A stretch of DNA of 64,000 nt from Flavobacteriales bacterium (GTDB lineage Bacteria; Bacteroidota; Bacteroidia; Flavobacteriales_F; PHOS-HE28): the NCBI GenBank assembly GCA_016703005.1, contig JADJCX010000033.1, positions 310,001-374,000 of the forward strand. Direction: 5' to 3'. This document shows positions 42,905 to 51,242 of this stretch, piece by piece (the stretch's first letter is position 1; each line of letters opens with the position of its first letter). Below the pieces are notes generated by a model. It ran no database searches, had not been told where the DNA came from, and saw only the letters and a list, made by a program, of their open reading frames with translations. Position numbers and translations under genes: made by a program.

Positions 42905-43020
42905 AGTGATCCAGTGGCCCATTGAAGGGGGCCCGTGATGGGCTGACGGTCGCTTCCGGCAAGTGTCCTTTGGTCCGGGGCCTCATACCCGTCTCCCTAT
43001 TTTCAGCGCCGTTCCCCATC

Positions 43021-43422
43021 ATGAATACTCCCTTCCTTATCGGCCTCATCATCTTCCTGCTCTGTGCGTTCGGCGCGCGCTTCATATCCGAGCGTGCCAT
43101 GCGTTCGTTGCCCGCTGAGCAGAAGTTGAAGCTCATCGATGCGTTTTCCGGGATGCGGATGTACGGGCTGCTATGGACCATCGGTTTGCTCGGCGCCTAC
43201 TTTGCTTTGCCCACGCTGCTGCCGAACGCACCAATGCTTTCGTTGTCCATCAGCTTGGGGCTGGCCGTCATCTTTCTTGTGGTTCGACAAGTCATGGTCC
43301 GGAAAAAGTTGAACGCGCTGGATGTCGACGCCGCCTACAAGCGCAAGGTGAAGATGGCCCAACTGCTCATCGGCTTGGGCTTGGTGGTCTTTATCGGGTG
43401 CGTGTTGGCGGGGGTAATGTGA
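43021..43422 (+). CDS. Hypothetical small membrane protein
   Basis: A 133-residue protein with four hydrophobic segments (residues 4-20, 45-65, 70-90, 112-130) separated by short Lys/Arg-rich loops (RKKLNALDVDAAYKRKVKM). No known domain recognised. ATG 43021 starts the first segment; the open frame upstream has no signal-like sequence. It stands alone between the secreted paralog and the delta-60 protein. Confidence 0.7.
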   Translation: MNTPFLIGLIIFLLCAFGARFISERAMRSLPAEQKLKLIDAFSGMRMYGLLWTIGLLGAYFALPTLLPNAPMLSLSISLGLAVIFLVVRQVMVRKKLNALDVDAAYKRKVKMAQLLIGLGLVVFIGCVLAGVM

Positions 43423-43509
43423 CATCGCTTCACCTCTTTCCAGCATCGTCCGATCGCATGATGCACGACCGTATGGCGATGGTAGTTTTGGTCGCCCAAC
43501 GCTACCGAC

Positions 43510-44977
43510 ATGAACGCTCGTTACTTACTGCTCTTTCCCATTTGCGCAATGGCCCTCCAAGCCACCGCCCAAGTGGATCCCTTGGACCCCGGTTTCGGCA
43601 CCAATGGCATCGTTAGCATCCCCGGCACCTATGCGCAGGTCGGCGAGTTCGTGTTGCCGTACGACGACGGCCGTCTGTTGGTGGTAAGCTCGCTGCTGCC
43701 ATGGATGGCGCCGACACAACGAGTGCAGTGTACACGCTTGTTGCAGGATGGAACGTTGGATGCGGGTTTCGGCACTGGCGGCACCGTGGAGTTGTACCTG
43801 ATGGGCGAGAAGTTCACGGCCACTGATGGCGCGTTGCTGCCCAATGGAGCCATCGTATTGTGCGGGTATTTGGGCGATATCGCGGGCGGCGTTCTGATGA
43901 AGCTGTTGCCGGACGGAAGTCCCGACCCGCTGTTCGACTCGGATGGCATTGCGGTGTTTCCCGGTCTGGATGTGCTCCACTCGGTATTGGTGTTGGCCGA
44001 CGGCTCCATGATCGCATCTGGAGAAACCATTGAGCCGGTGATCTTGAAGGTGAACGCGTTCGGCGAACCTGACGCCGCTTTCGGCAACAGCGGTTTTCTC
44101 TACCCCTCCGGTACGGGCGCCATTACCCATCTGGAGCGCACGCCCGGTGGCGATGTGGTGGGCGCAGGTTACATCAACATCATGTTCGACCTCTTCTTTG
44201 TGAAGTTCACCACAACAGGCGACCTCGTTTCGACCTTCGGCACCAATGGCGAAGCAATCGTTCCGCTGCTGCCATCCAACGACGCTCCGCGCGCGCTGCA
44301 GATCCTGGACGATGGCCGCATGATGGTGGCGGTGAACGGTGATGGGGCTGATTCGTACATGGTGCGGCTCAACGCCGACGGAACCCTGGACCCGAGCTTT
44401 GGCGTCGGTGGTGTTGTAGCAGGTGCCTCGTTACCCAACGGCGATTTCCTCTTCACCAGTTCGGTTACCACGCCGCAAGGCACCACCATAGCGGGCTACA
44501 GGGCGTTGACGCCGGGCATTGCCTACGTGGTGCGCTTGGATGCCAGCGGAAGTCCGGTGCTGGGCTTCGGCAACAACGGCACGTACACGCTCGACCCTGA
44601 TACCTCCTACTTGCATGGCGCCTGTGTAACAGCGTTGGGCCAAGTGGTGGTAACAGGGGGTGAAGCTGTTCGGCCCGAACATGGGCATTCTCGTTGCGCG
44701 GTTGTCGGCCAGCCCCGAAGGCATCGAACAACTTGCTCCCGGTGTTGAACCGCTTTCCATCATCCGCATTGCAGCTGATGCTGTGCGCGTAACCGCGGGC
44801 GATCGCGTTCTGGAGTGTTGGGTGTTCGACGCGGCCGGTAGAACGGTGCAGCACCTCAACGGCAATGGAACGGCTGTGGTCGATATCGGCACCGGCGGCA
44901 TCAGCACAGGGGCATACGCGGTAGTGGTGCGCACACAAAGCGCAACCGTGGCAGGGCGCTTCGTGCAGAGCGAGTAG
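43510..44977 (+). CDS. Delta-60 repeat T9SS cargo protein (frameshift near the end)
   Basis: Signal peptide (LLLFPICAMALQATAQ), then about seven delta-60 (SBBP-related) repeats of the form LDPGFGTNGIVSIPG, LDAGFGTGGTVEL, LDPSFGVGGVV. The frame of 43510 ends at 44748; in the next frame, from 44660, the expected C-terminus continues (FGPNMGILVARL ... GISTGAYAVVVRTQSATVAG), a T9SS type A sorting domain. The switch point is a run of five G at 44656-44660; four G would give one 488-residue protein. Coordinates given are for the whole gene. Confidence 0.8.
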
Positions 44978-45055
44978 CGGCTGAACGATCCAGGCGTAGA
45001 GGGCGCTATGGGGTCCGCAACGCCAAGGCCCGAATGAACTGCCTGCATATCGCTA

Positions 45056-46693
45056 TCAGAACTTCATGATGCGCCCACTGGCAGTGTGCGCAGCGGCATT
45101 TACACGGATCGTGTAAAGTCCCGGCGCAAAGGAGCTCAGATCGACGGCATGATGAAGGGCAGTTTGGCCATACAGCACCAACCTACCTGAACTGTCGAAC
45201 GCCTGGTAGGTGAGAGGGCCAGCGATCGCTGCGAAGCCGCTTCCAGTGATCGTCAGTATTCCGTTGTCCTGGTCCCAAAGCAGTGTGAAAACCGCCTCTG
45301 GTTGTGGCGTGCCATCCACCACTGAGATGATCTCGCCGATCCGCGCCATGTAATGATCGGCGCTGGAGATGGACGTTATCGGCAACGCACCGAACACTGC
45401 TTGCTGGTCGTAGCCTCCATTGATGTAGATACCGTCCTGGGTATCGACCGTCACCTTTGCTGCGGGGTCGTAGTTAAGACCTCCACCAGCCAAAGACCAG
45501 AGGCCTGCACCGGTGGTGTCGTAGGCCGCAACGAATACATCCACACCACCTGATGTGCTGAGCAACGTACCGCCGAAAGTTCCTGAGCCGCTGAAGTTGC
45601 CGGTGACAATTGGTTCGTTCTTAGTGTTCAATGCAATTCCGGTTCCTTGATCCACATCGGTGCCGCCGGTGGTGATCACCCAGTCGAGGTTCCCCAATGC
45701 GTCATAGCGCGCCAGCACAACGTCCTCTAATACTCCGTTCGTGATCAGTGTAGCACCATCGAAGACCACGGTATCGCCGTTCACCCAGCCCACCACGTAG
45801 CTGTTGCCGAGGGCATCCACTGCTACATCGTTGCCTTGATCGCTGGTGCCGCCGCCGCCATTGCGCGCCCAGAGGCATGTGCCGCTGGGATCGTACTTCG
45901 CGAGGAACATATCCGCGCCTCCGTTCGTCGGTAAGCCGATCGGCCCGAAATACGTCAACCCACTGCTGCAGAAACCCGTAACGAATGCATTTCCCAATGG
46001 GTCGGTGGCGACCGCTAGCGCTTCTTCACCTCCGATGCCACCGGCCTTCGTTGCCCACAGGTAGTTGCCGTTCGCATCGAGTTTCGCCAGAAAAGCATCC
46101 CGGTTGCCCGAGCTGGTCAAACTGAACGCTCCGAATGAGGCGGTGTTGCGGAAATAGCCGCAGACGAACACATTGCCCGCTGCATCCACGCTCACCGCGC
46201 GGCCTTCGTCATCGAGCAGGCCACCTCCGTGCGCAACCCATTGTTGCACGCCGTTGGTGTTGTACTTCACGATGAACATGTCGGCCATGCCATTGGTTGG
46301 AATGGAAGTGCCGCCGAAGTTGGCCACCGAGGTGTAGGAGCCGGTGATGTACGCATTACCATTCACGTCAGTGGCAATGCCCTGGCCCACTTCATCGCCT
46401 TGTGGGCCACCGTCGATGAAGGACAGCAGGCAGTTTCCGAGGCCGTCCAGCTTGACCACGGAGACGTCCGCTCCGCCGATGCCGTTCAATGTTGAGCAAT
46501 CGCTGGTGGACGGCCCGATCACGTAGCCTGTGGACCAGACGTTGCCGCTCCCATCCACTTGGATATCCTTGGCTTGATCATAGTCACTACCGCCCAATGA
46601 TCGCACCCACTGGAAGCTTTGAGCGGTGTTGATGAGTGGACATATCGTGATCAACACGAATGAAAGTAGGCGTTTTGAGCGACAGAGCTTCAT
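45056..46693 (-). CDS. SBBP-repeat T9SS cargo protein
   Basis: A 545-residue secreted protein: signal peptide, then about eight beta-propeller blades of SBBP type (DVNGNAYITGSYTSVANFG; DAAGNVFVCGYFRNTASFG; ALGNSYVVGWVNG) each with a Trp-rich FLAKLDANGNYLWA-type strand. The last about 85 residues form a T9SS type A sorting domain (FDSSGRLVLYGQTALHHAV ... PGLYTIRVNAAAHTASGRIMKF). Convergent with the delta-60 gene; a second beta-propeller cargo of similar style. Confidence 0.85.
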   Translation of the reverse strand: MKLCRSKRLLSFVLITICPLINTAQSFQWVRSLGGSDYDQAKDIQVDGSGNVWSTGYVIGPSTSDCSTLNGIGGADVSVVKLDGLGNCLLSFIDGGPQGDEVGQGIATDVNGNAYITGSYTSVANFGGTSIPTNGMADMFIVKYNTNGVQQWVAHGGGLLDDEGRAVSVDAAGNVFVCGYFRNTASFGAFSLTSSGNRDAFLAKLDANGNYLWATKAGGIGGEEALAVATDPLGNAFVTGFCSSGLTYFGPIGLPTNGGADMFLAKYDPSGTCLWARNGGGGTSDQGNDVAVDALGNSYVVGWVNGDTVVFDGATLITNGVLEDVVLARYDALGNLDWVITTGGTDVDQGTGIALNTKNEPIVTGNFSGSGTFGGTLLSTSGGVDVFVAAYDTTGAGLWSLAGGGLNYDPAAKVTVDTQDGIYINGGYDQQAVFGALPITSISSADHYMARIGEIISVVDGTPQPEAVFTLLWDQDNGILTITGSGFAAIAGPLTYQAFDSSGRLVLYGQTALHHAVDLSSFAPGLYTIRVNAAAHTASGRIMKF

Positions 46694-46810
46694 GGATCAG
46701 GCGTTGTGCGCACAGACGCATAGTACTGACCGACCGTGCCGGAAAGGGTGATGGGCTGTTGAACCGGCAACCGATGGTGCTCATGTGTTGACCGTAGTCG
46801 TACGCCACGT

Positions 46811-48180
46811 TCAGCGCACCAGCGCCACATGCCCGAGCAACTCGCGGCGTTGCGTCGGTTCCGCCAACAGCTGCGCCTTCACCTGCACCACATAGATGCC
46901 ACTGGGTACTTCATCGGCACTCCATGATGCACCCGATGTGCCGTTGAAGAGCGCCTGCCCCCAACGGTCGAAGACCACGAACTCCAAGGACCAAACGCGC
47001 GGGTCGTAAACGGGTGCGAAGTTGTCGTTCATGTCGTCGTGGTTCGGGGTGAAGGCGTTGGGCAGGTAGATGCCGTCCGGACATTCCTCGCTGACGACCA
47101 GCACGCTATCGATAGCGCCTCCGCAGGTGTTGCTCACCGTGGCGTAGTACAGCCCGGGCCCGTGGATGGTGCGGTCGGTGCCAATAGTACCATCATCCCA
47201 CACCACCGTGGTTCCGGCATCGGCAAACGCATGCAGCACATCGTTCGTTCCGCTGCACAGTGTACGGTCAGCACCGAGTTCCAAGTAGGGGAGCGGCACC
47301 AGCCCCACCACCACGGTGTCCGTGAATTCACAATCGCCCACGCTCACCTGCACGCTGTACGTGCCCGGACTTGTCACGGTACGTTGCGCGGTGGTGACGC
47401 CGTCGTTCCACAGCGTTGCCGTTGCACCCGGCACGGTAGCATCCAGTATATAGGAGCCGCCGCAAAGGGCAGTGTCGGGCCCCAAGTCCAGCTCATCGAG
47501 CACGGGCACCAGCGACACATCATCCACCAAGAGGTAGGCTTGCTCCGTAACCACACACCGGGGTTGAACATCGCCCAGGTGGTGTTCGCATCGTTGCGGA
47601 AGTTGCCGATGGTAAGGTGTGTTTCGCCGCCACCGGCCGTGTACGTGCCGCTGACTTCCGTCCAGCCCAGCGTATCGGTTATGAGCACGCCAAGCGGGTG
47701 GTCGATCTGTGGTGTCAGCGCCAAGACAAAGGGACTATTGCTGCTCACGGGTCCTACGCTGAAGTGCGCCCCGATACCATCGCAGGCCAGTTCGAATTCG
47801 TTCGGCATGTTCACGTACATGCTGAAGGTGTAACACGAGCCGGCCACGAGGGGTTGCAACAACGGCACTTCGATGTACTCGCGCATTTGCGGCACACCCA
47901 CGCGGAAGGTGTAGATGCCCGCAAAGCCTACACCCGTCCGCGCATACTGAAAACCGCCGCTGTAGTTGAGCGGCACCCCAGCGAAATCGCCGTTCGGCGC
48001 GCAGCCGTGGTAGAGCTCCGGCGTGCCTTGCGTGGGGTTGTACCACGGCGCGGCAAGGTTCAGCATGCTTGCGAACGTGGGGCAGCTGGTAACGGTCTCG
48101 AAGCTGGGGTTGGGCACCAGATTCTGCGTGCGCGCACCCAGCGCGCAGAACAAGCCTGCCGAAAGAGCCACGTACCGCAT
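46811..48180 (-). CDS. Gliding-motility C-terminal domain (T9SS type B) protein, frameshifted
   Basis: The first frame (48180 to about 47547) encodes a signal peptide and a jelly-roll-like domain (NPSFETVTSCPTFASMLNL ... YTFSMYVNMPNEFELACDG). The second frame, from 47554, continues with PKD/HYR-type strands (LDLGPDTALCGGSYILDA; LELGADRTLCSG) and the gliding-motility-associated C-terminal domain (YLPNAFTPNHDDMNDNFAP, FDRWGQALFNG). A GTGTGTGG tract at the junction appears to hold one extra TG; without it the gene reads as 455 residues ending LLGHVALVR. This domain is a type B T9SS signal. Confidence 0.8.
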
Positions 48181-48237
48181 TCGGCAAGAAGACGCTGCTA
48201 CTTCCCCGATCGTTGCCGAAGGGTGATGAACTGTTGT

Positions 48238-49002
48238 CTAATGCAGCCCTTTCAGGAATCCACGCACAGCATCGTTGAACACCCGAGGCGCTTCCACGTT
48301 GCTCAGGTGCGCCACATCGGGGATGACGAGCAGGTTGCTCCCGGGGATGGCCTTGGCCATCGCTTCGCTTTCGCTGGGCGGTATGGCCGTATCGGCCGTG
48401 CCGGTGATGATGAGCGTTGGCACCCTGATGGTCGCCAATTGCGGTGTCCGGTCGGGCCGCGCAGCGATGCCGCGCAATGCGGCGACAATACCGGCCGGTG
48501 GTTGTCGCGCCATCATGTACTTGGTGGCGGCGGCTATCGCCGGTTGCGTAGTGATGGTCGCAGCGGTGAGCATCTTCGGTAGCATGGCTTCGGCGAGCGG
48601 GGCCGAACCAGCTTTCTCGACGTTCTCCGCAGTGACCGCTCGGCCTGCGCGTGCCTCGTCGTTGTCCGGGGTTGCGCGGGTATTGCAGAGGATCAAGCCT
48701 TTCACCGCATCGGGGTAACGCGCGTGGAAGGCGAGCGCGATATAGCCGCCCATCGACAGGCCGCAGACCACCGCTTGCTTGATGTCCAACTTGTCCAGGA
48801 GATCCTTCAGGTCCGTGGCATAGTCGTCCATGCTCATGGTGTCCAGCGCCGCGCCCGATGCACCGAAACCGCTCAGGTCGGGTGCGATCATACGGGCCAC
48901 ATCCGGCAGGCCATCAAGCTGCGGTTGCCACAGCGAGCGGTCGTGCGGGAACCCATGAATGAGGAGGAGCGGAGTGCCTTGGCCTTGGTCGGTGTATTCC
49001 AT
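48238..49002 (-). CDS. Alpha/beta-hydrolase
   Basis: A 254-residue alpha/beta-hydrolase fold enzyme. Oxyanion motif LLLIHGFPHD near residue 15, nucleophile elbow CGLSMGGYIAL, acid in LIITGTADTAIP and catalytic His in VIPDVAHLSNVEAP complete the triad. It resembles 3-oxoadipate enol-lactonase or generic esterase subfamilies; the substrate cannot be assigned. Monocistronic, minus strand, 165 bases from the divergent desaturase. Confidence 0.92.
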   Translation of the reverse strand: MEYTDQGQGTPLLLIHGFPHDRSLWQPQLDGLPDVARMIAPDLSGFGASGAALDTMSMDDYATDLKDLLDKLDIKQAVVCGLSMGGYIALAFHARYPDAVKGLILCNTRATPDNDEARAGRAVTAENVEKAGSAPLAEAMLPKMLTAATITTQPAIAAATKYMMARQPPAGIVAALRGIAARPDRTPQLATIRVPTLIITGTADTAIPPSESEAMAKAIPGSNLLVIPDVAHLSNVEAPRVFNDAVRGFLKGLH

Positions 49003-49167
49003 GTTGGTACGTCAATGCTACGCACGGAACCACCAGTTCAGGCCCGTTCATTCGCCGACTGCCGTTCCCGCATGCCTTGTCAGGCGCTGCGTTGAGCCAC
49101 CATGGCTCATGGTTCCCCCTGCCTGTCATGCCGAACACGGGGCACCATTGTTGGCCGAACAGGCGCA

Positions 49168-50283
49168 ATGAACGACCCACGCTATATCACCACGGAGCCT
49201 TGGCAGAAGCAATTCGCCAGCACGGTGCGCAAGAATGTCAACACGTACTTCAAGGAGCGCGGTCTGTCCACGAAAGGGGATGGGCGCTTGGTGGTGAAGA
49301 CCATTGCCATGCTCGCGATTTACCTCGTGCCGTTCGTGCTGTTGCTCACCTTGCCCATCAGCGGGTGGTGGGCGCTGCCGTTCGCGGCGCTCATGGGCAT
49401 CGGCATGGCAGGCATCGGTATGAGCGTGATGCACGATGCCGTGCACGGCTCGGCCAGCAGCCATCAATGGATCAACAAGATGATGGGCAGCAGTATGTAC
49501 CTGCTCGGCAGCAACGTGCTCACTTGGAAGATCCAGCACAATGTGAAACACCACACGCACACCAACGTGAGCGAGATGGACCACGACATCGATTCGCGCG
49601 GCCCGCTGCGGTTCAGCGAACATGTGAAACTGCGGTGGATACACCGGTTCCAGCATGTGAGCGCATTCTTCCTGTACGGCCTGCTTACGTTGGCCAAGTT
49701 GGTGAACGACTTCTTCATGCTCGTTCAGTTCGGCAAGGAAGGGCACCTCGCGAAGCAGGGCAAGGACACGCGCCGAGAGGTGGTGAAGCTCGCCTTCATG
49801 AAGGCCGGTTACCTGGCCATCTTCATCGGCTTGCCGCTCATCTTCTCAGCACTCGCCTGGTGGCAGGTGTTGCTCGGCTTCCTCATCATGCACATCATTG
49901 CCGGTGTCATCCTTGGCGTCGTGTTCCAATTGGCGCACGTGGTGGAAGGCGCCGACCAGCCGGTGCCTGATGAGAACGATACGATCCACACGGATTGGGC
50001 TGTCCACGAAGTGCTCACCACCGCCGACTTCGCGCGCAACAACCGCTTCCTGAACTGGTACGTCGGTGGTCTCAACTTCCAGATCGAGCACCATCTCTTC
50101 CCGCACATCTGCCATGTGCACTACCGAAAGATCGCGCCCATTGTCGAACGTACTGCGCGCGAATTCGGCTTGACGTACAATCTGAAGCCTACGCTCTTCG
50201 CTGCGCTCGCATCGCATGTGCGCCGCTTGAGGACGCTCGGTCGACCGCAGTTGGTCCCGGTGGTCGTGCCATCAAAGGGCTGA
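49168..50283 (+). CDS. Membrane fatty-acid desaturase
   Basis: ATG 49168 (MNDPRYITTEPWQKQF) gives a 371-residue di-iron membrane desaturase of the delta-6/linoleoyl-CoA-like type. All three His boxes are intact: HDAVHGS, HNVKHHTHTN and QIEHHLFPHICH, with four hydrophobic segments. It introduces double bonds into lipid acyl chains, typically for membrane fluidity in the cold. The N-terminal extension in frame is not conserved-looking. Stand-alone gene. Confidence 0.92.
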   Translation: MNDPRYITTEPWQKQFASTVRKNVNTYFKERGLSTKGDGRLVVKTIAMLAIYLVPFVLLLTLPISGWWALPFAALMGIGMAGIGMSVMHDAVHGSASSHQWINKMMGSSMYLLGSNVLTWKIQHNVKHHTHTNVSEMDHDIDSRGPLRFSEHVKLRWIHRFQHVSAFFLYGLLTLAKLVNDFFMLVQFGKEGHLAKQGKDTRREVVKLAFMKAGYLAIFIGLPLIFSALAWWQVLLGFLIMHIIAGVILGVVFQLAHVVEGADQPVPDENDTIHTDWAVHEVLTTADFARNNRFLNWYVGGLNFQIEHHLFPHICHVHYRKIAPIVERTAREFGLTYNLKPTLFAALASHVRRLRTLGRPQLVPVVVPSKG

Positions 50284-50348
50284 TCCTGGCCGAACGCTGA
50301 CGTCCGCTGTTTGAAGACGTGTTGATCGGCACTTCACATCCGAAGTCG

Positions 50349-50810
50349 TCAACGCCGCGATGCCTCGAGCCGCGCTTGCAGATCTTGCGCTGCTTCGGGA
50401 CTTGTCCCGATCTTGATGAAGTCCTCTTGCAGAACCCCGTTCAGGAAGCGCAGTATGAACCCATCGTGCGTTGGTTCAATGGTTTTCACCTTCGGGAACG
50501 GGACATGGAACGATGGACCGAAGTCGAAGCGTAGTGCATTGTACAGCTTGAAACAACCCAAGCCGATAAGGCCCACGGTCAACATGAACGAGTACCCGAA
50601 ATGGCTGCTTTCGTTCAACCCGATCACCAGCCCACCGCCTAGCACCAGTGCCGCTCCGATGGCGACGTGGACCCCGTGCAGCGCAGTTTTTCCGGCGGTC
50701 CGTTCAGGTGCTTGTTCAGCCTCCTGCCAATTGCCCGAGCGCGTGAAGCAGATGCGGTCGTCCATCAAGTTGATGAAGCCATGCGCGTGCTTGTGGTAGG
50801 AGCGGGGCAT
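50349..50810 (-). CDS. Hypothetical two-segment membrane protein
   Basis: ATG 50810 gives 153 residues; the longer frame overlaps the cytochrome gene in another frame and is not credible. Two hydrophobic segments (about 45-65 and 72-92) lie between a His/Asn-rich head (YHKHAHGFINLMDDR) and a beta-strand/helix tail (VPFPKVKTIEPTHDGFILRF), a layout like PH-domain-type membrane proteins. The family is not recognised. It ends the peroxidase-cytochrome run, 21 bases after the cytochrome. Confidence 0.6.
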   Translation of the reverse strand: MPRSYHKHAHGFINLMDDRICFTRSGNWQEAEQAPERTAGKTALHGVHVAIGAALVLGGGLVIGLNESSHFGYSFMLTVGLIGLGCFKLYNALRFDFGPSFHVPFPKVKTIEPTHDGFILRFLNGVLQEDFIKIGTSPEAAQDLQARLEASRR

Positions 50811-50830
50811 GGCCGCAAAGGAAGCCCGGT

Positions 50831-51232
50831 CTACGGTTTCGGTGGCGTCGTCATGGAGCAGCCCGACGGCTTGCGGTGCTTCAGGAAGAGTTCCACATCC
50901 ATGAGTTCCTGCCGCGAGATGAAGGTCTCGTGCAATGGCTTGCGGTGCGAAGGGTAGCGCATGCGCAGCATGTAGCCGATCAGTTGGTCGCGCGTGAAAT
51001 CGGGAATGACCTTCTTGCCGTTCACCACTTGGGTATGGCAACCGGAGCAGTTGATCTCATACAGCGCATGGCCGCGCTGGAACTGCTCATCGAAGGCCGG
51101 TCGCATCTCCGCGGTCACCACCTTGGGGTAGGTGAAGGGCACTTCCTTTTTGCCGGCGCATTGCTGCAACGCGAGCATCACCGTCAGCACGCTGATCGTG
51201 CAGATCGCTTTGGTGGTGCGGGTGCGTTGCAT
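50831..51232 (-). CDS. c-type cytochrome lipoprotein
   Basis: ATG 51232 gives 133 residues: lipoprotein signal ending LALQQCAGKK, heme motif CSGCH in ALYEINCSGCHTQVVNG, and a candidate distal Met in MLRMRYPSH. It is a small monoheme cytochrome c anchored in the periplasmic leaflet. It lies 10 bases after the MauG-like peroxidase stop, so it is very probably its electron donor or partner. Heme attachment is predicted from the motif. Confidence 0.85.
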   Translation of the reverse strand: MQRTRTTKAICTISVLTVMLALQQCAGKKEVPFTYPKVVTAEMRPAFDEQFQRGHALYEINCSGCHTQVVNGKKVIPDFTRDQLIGYMLRMRYPSHRKPLHETFISRQELMDVELFLKHRKPSGCSMTTPPKP

Positions 51233-51242
51233 GCTACAAAGG

